A DNA stretch of 64,000 nucleotides. It comes from JAHIGH01 sp964564035 (GTDB lineage Bacteria > Patescibacteriota > Microgenomatia > Levybacterales > UBA12049). How positions within the stretch are numbered: the stretch's first letter is position 1; each line of letters opens with the position of its first letter. Under the pieces are notes generated by a model, which was given only the letters and a program-made list of their open reading frames with translations, was not told the origin of the DNA and ran no database searches. Of this stretch, positions 34,985 through 43,345 are shown piece after piece. Both the position numbers and the translations under genes were made by a program. The stretch is taken from positions 3,724 through 67,723 of the forward strand of contig CAZLZN010000005.1 in assembly GCA_964564035.1 (NCBI GenBank), given 5' to 3'.

Positions 34985-36010
34985 ATGAAAATTGTTTTCC
35001 CGCCAAATCTGAATAAAATATATATACCAAATCTTGAAGCGCCGGTATTGCTGGAGTATTTTTTGATTTCCGCTTTTTCCTCATTACTTATAATAAGATT
35101 TTATTTAACCGTTACCGGTTTTCCGCAAATCGGCGCAGGAGGATTGCATATAGCGCATATGTTATGGGGAGGACTGCTAATGCTTACATCAATTGGTCTA
35201 TTATTAAGTTTTATAAACTCAGAAATAAAAATAACAGCATCAGTTATAGGGGGCATTGGATTCGGTGCATTTATTGACGAATTGGGCAAATTTATTACAA
35301 GTGACAATAATTATTTTTACCAGCCGACAATCGCCATAATTTATGTTATCTTTATTTTCCTATATTTTGTGGTTAGGCATTTTTCCAGCAGAACAACATA
35401 TTCTAAAAAAGTATACACTGTAAACGCTATAGAAAGCATAAAAGAAATCATCATTGATGATTTAAATTTTGATGAAAAAGAGAAAGCTGTTTCCTATTTA
35501 GAAAAAGCAGATAAACGAAGCGAACTAATAAAAGCATTAAGAAAAGCATTACATAAAGCGGATACAAAAAAGAAAAAGTTTTCCTTATATAGTTATGTAA
35601 AAATAATATTTTTATCATGGTATTTTCAAGCATTGAATGTAAAACTTTTTGCCAAAATAATTGTAGGCATATTCATAATTTTTACGGCCATATCATTTAT
35701 ATTTTCCTTAATTGCCCTCCCCTATTCATTTTACGCAAAAACCTCAATTACTGATTATGGGCATATAGCGTCGACGATAATATCTGGAATATTCACGCTT
35801 ATCGGAGCAGTATACTTTTTTAAAAAAATATATATCAAATCATACAACGCGCTTTTAAAAGCAACAGTTGTTTCAATACTTCTTTCGCAGTTTTTCCTTT
35901 TTTTACGAAACGAATTTGTAGCACTTATTAATCTAATTTTTTTTCTGACAGTATATACAGTTTTAAAATTTACTATAAAAGCTGAGAAAAAAAGACTTGC
36001 TATAGAATAA
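34985..36010 (+). CDS. hypothetical polytopic membrane protein
   Basis: 341 residues, about seven or eight membrane helices: four in the first 130 residues, a cytoplasmic, highly charged linker (about 140-205, Lys/Glu/Asp-rich), and three or four more after about residue 220. A GGLHIAHMLWGG segment and GAFIDELGKF near 95 hold the most conspicuous polar residues inside helices. No family is recognised. It lies 29 bp after the EamA gene and is probably co-transcribed. Confidence 0.65.
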   Translation: MKIVFPPNLNKIYIPNLEAPVLLEYFLISAFSSLLIIRFYLTVTGFPQIGAGGLHIAHMLWGGLLMLTSIGLLLSFINSEIKITASVIGGIGFGAFIDELGKFITSDNNYFYQPTIAIIYVIFIFLYFVVRHFSSRTTYSKKVYTVNAIESIKEIIIDDLNFDEKEKAVSYLEKADKRSELIKALRKALHKADTKKKKFSLYSYVKIIFLSWYFQALNVKLFAKIIVGIFIIFTAISFIFSLIALPYSFYAKTSITDYGHIASTIISGIFTLIGAVYFFKKIYIKSYNALLKATVVSILLSQFFLFLRNEFVALINLIFFLTVYTVLKFTIKAEKKRLAIE

Positions 36011-36154
36011 AATTGCCCTCACGGCGCTTTTTACCTGGTTTGATCTTAAGCATGCGACTTGCCTCGGCTATTAACCTCTTAATACCTTAAAAACAAGATA
36101 AATGTATTCAAGGAATTCATCATTCTTAAGAAAAAGCTCGATTTCAAACTCGAA

Positions 36155-36871
36155 CTATGTTTGAATAGATGTTATTTTTGCCCTGCCGATGTGGACATAA
36201 TCACCATAACCCGGCGGAGTATTATCGGGCCAAGTCTTAATAGTCTTTACTTCATCCAGATATTTCTCAAGTATCGGTAAGCGTTTTTCAAACGATGGTT
36301 TAAACTCATGCATAAGAACGTCGTTGTGAAGAATATCAACTGTCCATTCGGTTACACGGTCGGTACCTCCATTTTCGATGGTGGCGCGAATATATTCATA
36401 TCCGAGTTTTGCCGCCGCTAATCTTCTATCTCTTTCACTGGAGTAATTATCAATATAGCTGTCGGAAATAATAACCAGTCCATTTGGTTTTGTCATAGAT
36501 GCGATATTCGCAATTGCATGTTCTTGTAGTTCATAAGGAATGTGGTGAACAGATCCGGTGCAAACTACAGCATCAAATTTATCCTTAGGCTGCCAAGATA
36601 GCACGTCTCCTCTTTCAAAAATTATTCCGCTTTGGTTTCGAAGTCCATGCGAAACATAGCGCTCATCAATATCAACTCCATATAGTTTAAGATCCGGCCG
36701 CCGTTCCTTGATTTTGCCAAGCAGATATCCGGGACCGCTCATGACATCAATTAGTTTCGCGCCCGGCGCAGCACTGTCGCTGATGTGAGTGATCACAGTT
36801 TGCAGCGATTTTTTATAAGGCCAATATTCAAGCCCCTCTTCATATGTCTCAGGCGCTGGTAGTTCTTTCAT
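36155..36871 (-). CDS. class I SAM-dependent methyltransferase
   Basis: 238 residues, Rossmann-type. Motif I is LIDVMSGPGYLLGKI, motif II acidic end YGVDIDE, then a DAVVCTGSVHHIPY post-strand-4 segment. Residues needed for SAM binding are present; the substrate is unknown. It is divergent from a second methyltransferase at 36972, with 100 bp between starts. A TATAAT box lies about 14 nt before the ATG. Confidence 0.88.
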   Translation of the reverse strand: MKELPAPETYEEGLEYWPYKKSLQTVITHISDSAAPGAKLIDVMSGPGYLLGKIKERRPDLKLYGVDIDERYVSHGLRNQSGIIFERGDVLSWQPKDKFDAVVCTGSVHHIPYELQEHAIANIASMTKPNGLVIISDSYIDNYSSERDRRLAAAKLGYEYIRATIENGGTDRVTEWTVDILHNDVLMHEFKPSFEKRLPILEKYLDEVKTIKTWPDNTPPGYGDYVHIGRAKITSIQT

Positions 36872-36959
36872 ATGCCAAATTTATTATTATAAAGACATAC
36901 ATTATATCACCTCTGGAAGATTAGCCTTGCACGGTATTGCATATTATAGCGTCTTATAG

Positions 36960-36965
36960 TATAAT
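36960..36965 (+). promoter_or_regulatory. -10 box (TATAAT)
   Basis: TATAAT with a 6-nt gap to the ATG at 36972; leaderless start predicted. Confidence 0.6.
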
Positions 36966-36971
36966 TATTAA

Positions 36972-37958
36972 ATGGAAAATGGCAGTCGAATAAATTTTAG
37001 ATTAGAGTGTCCTGAGGATTTTCTTGATTCTCAATACCGAAGCAGAATTGCATTTTTAAATGATATGAGTCCTTCGTTCGTAGAGTCTGGGGAAGTACGT
37101 TTTCTTGCCCATGCTCATAGGCATTTTAGTGCGACCGAACCTAATCTGTTCAGGAAATATATTGGTGAAGATACACCGGAAAATGAACAAATGATACATC
37201 AGTTTGGTTTGCTGTCCGAAGGTTTATCCCGCAAGGACTCAGAATTATTAACATACGGATTACATGGGGCAAGTTATTTACTGGGGTTATACAAATATTC
37301 TGCCGGCCTGGGCGAAGATCATAGTCCAAAAAAATCTCTCCTGGCAGGAGCCATGACCACTGCGACTATAAATGAATATACAGCAATTACAGATCATGTT
37401 TTTCCCGGTTCCGAACATCATGTTCTTGACATTGACACTCGAAGTATCAGGCAGGTATGTAAAAGCGGTGCGGCCAGATTGACAGAAGGAGATTGTTTTC
37501 AAATGCCATATATAGATTCAAGTTTTGATATTGTTCAGTCTGATCATCTGATAAGTTATATATCTGATTCATCTCGAAATAAAAGTTATGATGAAATATG
37601 TTCATCTTATTTTAAAAATGCAAATAGAGTACTAAAGCCTGGGGGAGCTTTAATAATGGTTGACAGGATAATGCCCGATAAATATTTACTCGAATATGAG
37701 ATGGAATTAATTGAAGATGCTATTATGCATAATAAAGTAAGCAGAGGTGTTGCAAAAGTAACGAATGATTATCTGGATTGGTTTAAAGGTCGATTGGCGG
37801 GCGCCGGTTTTGAACAGGTTCAGTTCAGGCCCGGTTATATATTTCGATCAAGAAGAGACTTAGACCGTGCAATAATGCTGGGAAATACCTGGGATATAAA
37901 TTCAAAAAATACACTCCAGACGGGGAATACATTTTTAACCCTGGCGAGGAAGATATAA
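36972..37958 (+). CDS. SAM-dependent methyltransferase-like protein
   Basis: 328 residues. About 135 N-terminal residues of unknown helical nature precede a class I methyltransferase core: HHVLDIDTRSIRQ at motif I (without the usual glycines, G-x-G replaced), GDCFQMPYIDSSFDIVQSD as the acidic and post-II part, and RVLKPGGALIMVDR as motif III. The loss of the Gly-rich loop makes SAM binding less certain. Substrate unknown. Divergently paired with the methyltransferase at 36155. Confidence 0.75.
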   Translation: MENGSRINFRLECPEDFLDSQYRSRIAFLNDMSPSFVESGEVRFLAHAHRHFSATEPNLFRKYIGEDTPENEQMIHQFGLLSEGLSRKDSELLTYGLHGASYLLGLYKYSAGLGEDHSPKKSLLAGAMTTATINEYTAITDHVFPGSEHHVLDIDTRSIRQVCKSGAARLTEGDCFQMPYIDSSFDIVQSDHLISYISDSSRNKSYDEICSSYFKNANRVLKPGGALIMVDRIMPDKYLLEYEMELIEDAIMHNKVSRGVAKVTNDYLDWFKGRLAGAGFEQVQFRPGYIFRSRRDLDRAIMLGNTWDINSKNTLQTGNTFLTLARKI

Positions 37959-38139
37959 ACTATTTAATACCTGTATAACTTCTCCTCCCGGGCGTGAAAT
38001 CATTCTCGCATCCCCGCTCTCATACTATATGAATATCATAATTAAATACTTTTGCTAGATGCAGCGCTCAAGGCATTCTTGTATAAGCTCGAATGAGGTG
38101 ATCATCTGGCGCCCCCGCCTTATCCGGCTCTTCTATTTT

Positions 38140-39132
38140 TTATAATTCAGGATTTTGGTCAGGATTGCCCAGAGCCTTTTGACAATCGATAACTGAATTT
38201 CTTAACTCACTTATCGATCTCGCTTCCATAATTACCTCCCTATATTTCCCCGCATCCGGAAAATTATTGATATAAATTTTGCAAAATTTTTTCAGGTTCG
38301 CGAAATTCTTATCTTTCCCCCAGGTTTTTTCAAACAGATCTATTTGCTCCAAATAAGTATCAATGCGTTCTTTGACACCGATAATTTCTACCTTAAGTTC
38401 TCTATTAAAAATCCACGGGTTAGCAAAAATTCCTCGCCCTACCATAAAACCATCACATTTATATTTATTATATTTTTCCTCAATTTCGCTCCGCGATAAA
38501 ATATCCCCATTTCCGACTATAAAAGTATGCGGCGCGATACTGTCTCTTAATTTAATTATTTCAGGCATTACTTCCCAGTGCGCCGGAACTTTCGATTTTT
38601 CAGCGACTGTTCGGAGGTGTATGCTTAGCGCGGCAATATCCTGCTCCAGCAAAAACCCCAGCCATTCACCTATCGTTTCTTTTTCAAATCCTATTCTTGT
38701 CTTAACACTGACAGGGAGTCCTTCCGAGCCCGACTTAACAGCTCTGATTATCTCACCGGCTAGTTTCATATTCTTTATCAGTTTCCCGCAACTGCCAATT
38801 TTGAGGACCGCACGGTCCGGACAGCCCATATTTATGTCTATTCCAGCAAATCCCAATTTTTTGATAAGCTTTGCTGATTTATAATAATTTTCAGGATTAA
38901 TTCCCCATATTTGCGCGACAATCGGATGTTCATTGACGTTGAATTTCAGGCTTGCCACGAGAGGCCCACGTCCGGCCGATTGCAACCCCTCAACTGACGT
39001 AAATTCGGTAAAAAGCACATCCGGTTTGCCGATTTTTGTAATTATTTGTCTGAAAACAAAATCCGTCACCCCATCCATGGGAGCAAGCGCTGTAAATGGT
39101 TTCGGAAGTTCTTCCCAAAAAGATCTATTCAT
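38140..39132 (-). CDS. dus: tRNA-dihydrouridine synthase
   Basis: 330 residues from the ATG at 39130-39132, six nt after a TATAAT box at 39139-39144. The open frame continues to 39246, but that extension translates a MITE-like repeat (HAEFISASQK...) and is not protein. It is an FMN-dependent TIM-barrel enzyme that reduces uridines in tRNA. APMDGVTDFVFR is the N-terminal signature, NMGCPDRAV holds the catalytic Cys, and VKTRIGFEK and GNGDILS are barrel motifs. The spelling resembles DusB-like/Dus1-type enzymes. Confidence 0.92.
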   Translation of the reverse strand: MNRSFWEELPKPFTALAPMDGVTDFVFRQIITKIGKPDVLFTEFTSVEGLQSAGRGPLVASLKFNVNEHPIVAQIWGINPENYYKSAKLIKKLGFAGIDINMGCPDRAVLKIGSCGKLIKNMKLAGEIIRAVKSGSEGLPVSVKTRIGFEKETIGEWLGFLLEQDIAALSIHLRTVAEKSKVPAHWEVMPEIIKLRDSIAPHTFIVGNGDILSRSEIEEKYNKYKCDGFMVGRGIFANPWIFNRELKVEIIGVKERIDTYLEQIDLFEKTWGKDKNFANLKKFCKIYINNFPDAGKYREVIMEARSISELRNSVIDCQKALGNPDQNPEL

Positions 39133-39138
39133 GCCTCG

Positions 39139-39144
39139 ATTATA
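39139..39144 (-). promoter_or_regulatory. -10 box (TATAAT) of dus
   Basis: TATAAT 6 nt before the dus ATG. Its position rules out the longer N-terminus and leaves the MITE-like repeat just upstream of the promoter. Confidence 0.6.
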
Positions 39145-39167
39145 ACAAATACGACTAATGCATTTTT

Positions 39168-39225
39168 TGTCATCCTGAACTTGTTTCAGGATCTTTTGAG
39201 ATGCTGAAATGAATTCAGCATGACA
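39168..39225. repeat. 58-bp MITE-like inverted-repeat element
   Basis: Ends in TGTCAT / ATGACA inverted repeats and contains two internal hairpins: TCCTGAAC...TTTCAGGA and TGCTGAAA...TTCAGCA. This type of sequence, whose translation gives HAEFISAS and KQVQDD peptides, is familiar from many unrelated bacterial genomes. It lies between dus and the HAD gene and could fold into paired stem-loops on either strand. Confidence 0.75.
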
Positions 39226-39297
39226 CTTTTTGCGTAACTCGTACAAATACGCTATTCCTCACGCCTTGAAAAATTCTAATTATCTTAGATACGCGGT

Positions 39298-39951
39298 TCA
39301 ATTCTTTTCAATATATTCGATTATTTTGGGGAAAGATTTTGTAAAATAATCAACTTCAACCGACTCAAAATCTGATTCTTTTCTTAGCCCGTTTTCCAGA
39401 TAGGCTATAAAATGCAGTCCCGCTCCTTTGGCGCTAATCGCATCGCTAAGTGAATCCCCCACATATACAGATTCCCGCGGATCAGTTTTAAATTCTGCTA
39501 AGATTTTATCAAAAACACGGGGATCAGGTTTCAAAAAATCCGAATTGTCGGCGTGATAAATCTTTTCAATATACTTATTCACGTGGTGCTCCTCATTAAG
39601 CAAATGCTCAGCTTCCTGAAGTAATCTCGACGTTAAAATCGCCATTCTCAGCCCGTCTCTTTTTAGCGTCTTGAGAGTTTGGATTTTTTCATCAGTTATA
39701 TGGTCAACCACTTTGTCTTTTACCAAATCAGGCATAAGTTCTTGATGTAGTCTCATAAATTCATCAGGATCAATGCCCGGTATTCTCTCCAGGATGGCCT
39801 TTTTAACCGGCTGTCCCCAATTTTTCTGGTGCGCTCTCCGGCTCATCGGCGCAAATCCCATTTTCTCGGCAATCTGATTTTCAACCCTGAAAAAAATCTC
39901 CTCCGTCATCGACAACGTATCATCAAAATCAAAAATTACAAGTTTTATCAT
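39298..39951 (-). CDS. HAD-superfamily phosphatase (phosphoglycolate phosphatase-like)
   Basis: 217 residues. Motif I FDFDDTLS with the nucleophile Asp, a helical cap (about 15-90), motif II TSRL at the end of a strand, motif III Lys in FLKPDPR, and motif IV VYVGDSLSDAISAKGAG. The sequence is of the Gph/beta-phosphoglucomutase-like subgroup; substrate unknown. A Shine-Dalgarno-like AGGAG lies 10 nt before the ATG and a TATAAT just before it. Confidence 0.9.
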   Translation of the reverse strand: MIKLVIFDFDDTLSMTEEIFFRVENQIAEKMGFAPMSRRAHQKNWGQPVKKAILERIPGIDPDEFMRLHQELMPDLVKDKVVDHITDEKIQTLKTLKRDGLRMAILTSRLLQEAEHLLNEEHHVNKYIEKIYHADNSDFLKPDPRVFDKILAEFKTDPRESVYVGDSLSDAISAKGAGLHFIAYLENGLRKESDFESVEVDYFTKSFPKIIEYIEKN

Positions 39952-40034
39952 AGCTTACATCTCCTATTATACCAATTAATCGGTATTTTACTGCTTACAA
40001 TTTAAGGATGATTTAGCTAGGCTTATAGGGTAAA

Positions 40035-40526
40035 TTAATAGTTTTCTACTGCCCCTTTTTTAACAGGTTTTGTCCTGCGGAGTAAAATTTCTTCCAAATA
40101 TCTCGCTCTAACATTATCCTGTAAGTTGTCTTTGATTTCTATGCCCGCTTTACTAGCATCTTTAGCCCTGTCAATAATAGTCGCATAAGTTCGCAACGCG
40201 TACATTGTAGGCAAAAGCGATGATCCGTAAGATCCGGAAACAAACTGCTCGCGATAGCCTGGAAGCTTTAGTATAGTTTCTCGATAGCTGATCGCTCCAT
40301 GCCCGTTATTAGTATGGTAAACTATTTCAATCGCTTGATACCCAGTCTGATGCCGTCCTGCATGAGTGCGGTTTTCTTCAGATCGGTCCGGTTTAAAAGA
40401 TTCACTTACGCCGACTGATATGGTCTTCGCGCCAATTTTTTTCGCATCAGCTAAGAAGCTATCATAAGAAGTTCCTTCTGGATATTCATGGTTTAATCTT
40501 ATTGAATGCAATTCTTTTGCTCTCAT
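40035..40526 (-). CDS. hypothetical protein
   Basis: 163 residues, no recognised family. The N-terminal 85 residues look alpha/beta (IGAKTISVGVSESF, YQAIEIVYHT), the rest is helical and basic. No membrane segment. TATAAT at 40535-40540 ends 8 nt before the ATG, without a Shine-Dalgarno. Confidence 0.6.
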   Translation of the reverse strand: MRAKELHSIRLNHEYPEGTSYDSFLADAKKIGAKTISVGVSESFKPDRSEENRTHAGRHQTGYQAIEIVYHTNNGHGAISYRETILKLPGYREQFVSGSYGSSLLPTMYALRTYATIIDRAKDASKAGIEIKDNLQDNVRARYLEEILLRRTKPVKKGAVENY

Positions 40527-40540
40527 AAAGAAAAATTATA

Positions 40541-40781
40541 TCATGAATCTAGCAAAATACAATTGCTAGAGATTTAAGTAGCTTAATTGATGCGCGTTCC
40601 GGGGTTAAATCTTAATGAGCATGTTAGAGAATACTTATTGTTTTTGAAAATATAACTACGATCTTCTTTCTTCCCGAGTGCATGCTATGGTGAGTTCGAT
40701 AAATTTAAATGTTACTATTAATTACACTTCAAAAAAGACATAAAGCTCGCTACGAGGAATCTTACTTATTTAATTATAGCT
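40541..40781. other. non-coding stretch without recognised features
   Basis: About 240 bp between an orphan gene and the terminator at 40782. I see no ORF, no tRNA and no repeat related to the others in the window. Confidence 0.5.
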
Positions 40782-40805
40782 AAAAAGCCCGTCCCGCAAG
40801 ACGGG
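40782..40805 (-). terminator. Rho-independent terminator
   Basis: On the minus strand CCCGTC, a 6-nt loop, GACGGG and then G-C-TTTTT. It would end transcripts coming from tRNA-Gln and its broken copy. Confidence 0.7.
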
Positions 40806-40859
40806 ATAAAAATTGTGCTACTATACCTCGCTTGCAGGGCATTAGCCGAATTTTGTATC

Positions 40860-41020
40860 TACGGCTGGGAAGCTTGGATTCGAAGGATGTCAAACGTCCC
40901 GGGTCTGAACCTGCCTGCCGGCAAACAAACTTGTCTCCGCCAATGGCGGACAGGCAAAGTCCGTTTTCTCATTACCGGAGGCGAGACTGCGCCCTCGGCG
41001 CTGGCTACCATTATACGACT
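40860..41020 (-). pseudogene. broken tandem copy of tRNA-Gln with two insertions
   Basis: Three segments match the intact tRNA-Gln in the same order: 41005-41020 (15 of 16 with the D-arm side 41082-41097), 40955-40965 (11 of 11 with the anticodon side 41068-41078) and 40860-40884 (24 of 25 with the T-arm/acceptor end 41027-41051). Relative to the tRNA, 36 and 54 extra bases separate them. The second insert carries palindromes (TCCGCCA-A-TGGCGGA at 40936-40950; TGCCGGCA at 40916-40923). The 5' acceptor strand is not conserved, so it cannot fold as a tRNA. Confidence 0.6.
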
Positions 41021-41031
41021 AATGCATACGG

Positions 41032-41102
41032 CTGGGAAGCCTGGATTCGAACCAGAATAAACGGATCCAAAGTCCGTTGTCCTACCATTAGACGACTTCC
41101 CA
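41032..41102 (-). tRNA. tRNA-Gln (TTG)
   Basis: 71 nt, reads 5' on the minus strand from 41102. Acceptor TGGGAAG pairs with CTTCCCA, D arm GTC...GAC with AATGGTAG loop, anticodon stem ACGGA/TCCGT with loop CTTTGGA giving anticodon TTG (reads CAA), T arm with TTCGAAT loop, discriminator G. CCA is not encoded. Decodes glutamine. Confidence 0.95.
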
Positions 41103-41266
41103 GCCCTATGCACAATTTAAATGCTTAAATATTAAACCAATAATTAAATATTAAAAATACGTAACCGAACGAAAAAAACTTTAAACCTGAAAATATGAAA
41201 TCACACCTGCCTTATTTTACTAAAATTGAAGCCAAATTCCAATAAGAGGAAAAACGAAGAAAAAAA

Positions 41267-42049
41267 TTACAGATCAAAAAAATCCCTGTACATCCTCACA
41301 AGCTCTCTCACAATCGCCCTCCCGTCACGCCTCGCTCCGTTCAGCATCTGATCCGCGCTTCTGACCTCGGCCCGCGCGTTCTCTAACGCAGTATCATCCG
41401 CCGCCTCATTTACCGGCCTCAAATTAAGCAAAGTGTTCTCAACAGCATTTATCCTGTTTCTGGCATCATCTATTTTTGCCCTCATATCCCGAAGCGTAGC
41501 CTCAAAACCCGTCACATTCTGTCCGCGTGCACGCGCCTCATTTATTGCCCTGTCAATGCGTTCCGCGCCCGTCTCAAGTTCCCTGATTTCCTCGCGAAGC
41601 TCATTTATATTTTCGAGCTGTCTGACAACACCGCTATACAAATCCTTTGCGTTCTCCTCGATATCATCTATTCTGTCCTCCAGCTCTTCAATTGTCGCCA
41701 GATCTCCCGCTCCCCTGATATCTCCCTCCAGAGCTCTGATTCTCGCGCTTTCGGCCTGAATATTTGCAATAAGTCTCCTTTTTTGCTCATCCGTCAGATC
41801 GGGATTGGTTGATATTTTATTAATAAGACTATTTAGATTAGTTTGGGTTTTGTTAATCCTTAAAAGCGCCCTTTGACGTCTGTCTTCAAGTCTTCGGCGT
41901 TCGCGGTCGACTTGGCGCTGTTCTGAGGAGATTGTCGGCGTTACCGATCTGGCCGGTGTAGGATTTGGTGTCGCTGTCTGTCCCGATACCGGAACTACAG
42001 ATATATAAAATACAAATAATACTGACGCGATAATGTAGAAAATTTTCAT
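41267..42049 (-). CDS. exported coiled-coil protein
   Basis: 260 residues. A signal peptide (about 1-23, ending VSG) is followed by a Thr/Pro-rich linker and then long coiled-coil helices (about 45-255) of Arg/Glu/Leu heptads. No cysteines, no C-terminal anchor or sorting motif. It should be secreted or surface-associated as an elongated helical protein. It is third in a run of three exported genes with 42142 and 42531. No family is recognised beyond the coiled coil. Confidence 0.7.
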   Translation of the reverse strand: MKIFYIIASVLFVFYISVVPVSGQTATPNPTPARSVTPTISSEQRQVDRERRRLEDRRQRALLRINKTQTNLNSLINKISTNPDLTDEQKRRLIANIQAESARIRALEGDIRGAGDLATIEELEDRIDDIEENAKDLYSGVVRQLENINELREEIRELETGAERIDRAINEARARGQNVTGFEATLRDMRAKIDDARNRINAVENTLLNLRPVNEAADDTALENARAEVRSADQMLNGARRDGRAIVRELVRMYRDFFDL

Positions 42050-42141
42050 ATAAATATTTAAACCGGGGCAGAAAAATGATGAGCTAATATATAAATATAA
42101 ATTTAAAATATAATATAACGAATGAAGCTTATTGTCAAGTT

Positions 42142-42528
42142 TTAACTTCCCTGAAGCTCCTGGAGATCCTGCTCAACAGGCTGAAAATCAGTGTCTATTG
42201 ATTCATCAATATCTACGCTGTTTACTTCCTGTTCTTCAGGAGAGGACGTGACCGGTGTTGTCGGCGAAACCGCGGTATTTATGGTGGCTGTCGGACTGAT
42301 CTGGATATTTGCCTGATTGTTAGCCTGATTAAGAGGCAGACCCAGCAGTTCCTTATTTTGAATTACAAATATTGCTGCCCCAAATATAATTATCAAACCA
42401 ATAATCAGAAACAAAAAGAATGGCGGTTTGCTTTTGGGCGCCGGTTGCTGCGATGCCTGTTGAGCTGCAGGGGTATTATCTGCTGTCTGCGGTGTTGGAA
42501 TTGGCTGGTTGGGTTGAGTATTTTCCAT
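42142..42528 (-). CDS. hypothetical single-pass membrane protein with Pro/Gln/Thr-rich tails
   Basis: 128 residues: a disordered Pro/Gln/Ala-rich cytoplasmic N-terminus of about 38 residues, one membrane helix (FLFLIIGLIIIFGAAIFVI), and an outer tail of about 70 Asn/Thr/Glu-rich residues. No family. It starts 2 bp after the stop of the coiled-coil gene at 42531, so the two are an operon. It may be an anchor or scaffold for the exported coiled coils on each side. Confidence 0.62.
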   Translation of the reverse strand: MENTQPNQPIPTPQTADNTPAAQQASQQPAPKSKPPFFLFLIIGLIIIFGAAIFVIQNKELLGLPLNQANNQANIQISPTATINTAVSPTTPVTSSPEEQEVNSVDIDESIDTDFQPVEQDLQELQGS

Positions 42529-42530
42529 AA

Positions 42531-43283
42531 TTATTCTTTAGTTGCGGCATCTCTCCTCACGCCCGCATATGTTTTTGCAACTTCCCTGACACTTTCCCTC
42601 GCCTCTTTAACTATTTCGGTAACAGCCTTTAGATCCTCGCGCAGTTTCTTGGTTGTTTCGGAGATTATTTTACCGGCTGTCTCCTCATCAGTAATCTGAG
42701 CCGTATATTCGCGCGCGGCCTGCTCCGCGATCTTGTCGCTGGCATCCGATATCGCCGTCTGAGCTTTATCAATTGCTGTCTCAATACTTGAAGTATTTAC
42801 ATTTTCCGTTTTCAGTGCCGCCGTCCTGGATGAATATTTATCCAACAGTTCACTAAGCCTCTCAAGAGATTTAGTTAATTGCTCTGTCCGTCTGTCATTT
42901 ATCTTTTCCAGCCTCTCATCAACCCTCTGTGCGGCCAGTTTTTTTCTTTCACTTTTAAAAGCCTCCACTTTTGCTTTAAATTCTTCTTTATTCCCCTCTA
43001 CTTCTGTTCTATATTCCTGTTTTTGTACCTGTATCTTATTCCGCAGTTCCTCTACTTTTTGCTTATAAGCTTCTTTTTCAGCCTCTAATTTCTTTTTCAT
43101 AGTCTCTGTTTGTTCCTGAAAATCTTTCTTTTTTTCCATCATAAGCTTTTTGGTTTCCTCAGTGTTTTGCGTACCTGTTATTGAATTGGATTCTGAAGTC
43201 GTTACAGCAGTTTCCGCTGAGGCACTAAAAGGAACCAAAAAGAACGAAAATAATATTGCAGCTGCGATTGCGGTGTTTTTCAT
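42531..43283 (-). CDS. exported coiled-coil protein
   Basis: 250 residues with a signal peptide (about 1-24, ending SASA) and an almost continuous coiled coil of Lys/Glu heptads from about residue 45 to 225. It resembles the protein at 41267 in architecture though not clearly in sequence. It should form a long helical rod outside the membrane. The gene leads the three-gene exported set; its promoter lies in the 60 bp after rnc. A role in cell-surface structure is inference. Confidence 0.7.
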   Translation of the reverse strand: MKNTAIAAAILFSFFLVPFSASAETAVTTSESNSITGTQNTEETKKLMMEKKKDFQEQTETMKKKLEAEKEAYKQKVEELRNKIQVQKQEYRTEVEGNKEEFKAKVEAFKSERKKLAAQRVDERLEKINDRRTEQLTKSLERLSELLDKYSSRTAALKTENVNTSSIETAIDKAQTAISDASDKIAEQAAREYTAQITDEETAGKIISETTKKLREDLKAVTEIVKEARESVREVAKTYAGVRRDAATKE

Positions 43284-43345
43284 GGCAGTATAAATATTAA
43301 AACATTAATCGTACAAAATTGTCAAGCAACGGCTGTATTGTAGCT

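Noticed and set aside
39133..39246. 38-residue N-terminal extension of the dus product
   Set aside because: It is the translation of a MITE-like repeat and of the promoter; the TATAAT lies 6 nt before the inner ATG.
40815..41128. Open frames of 81-98 codons across the tRNA-Gln region on both strands
   Set aside because: They translate the tRNA (WEAWIRTRI-type peptides), its broken copy and palindromic repeats; no real start or conserved protein is implied.
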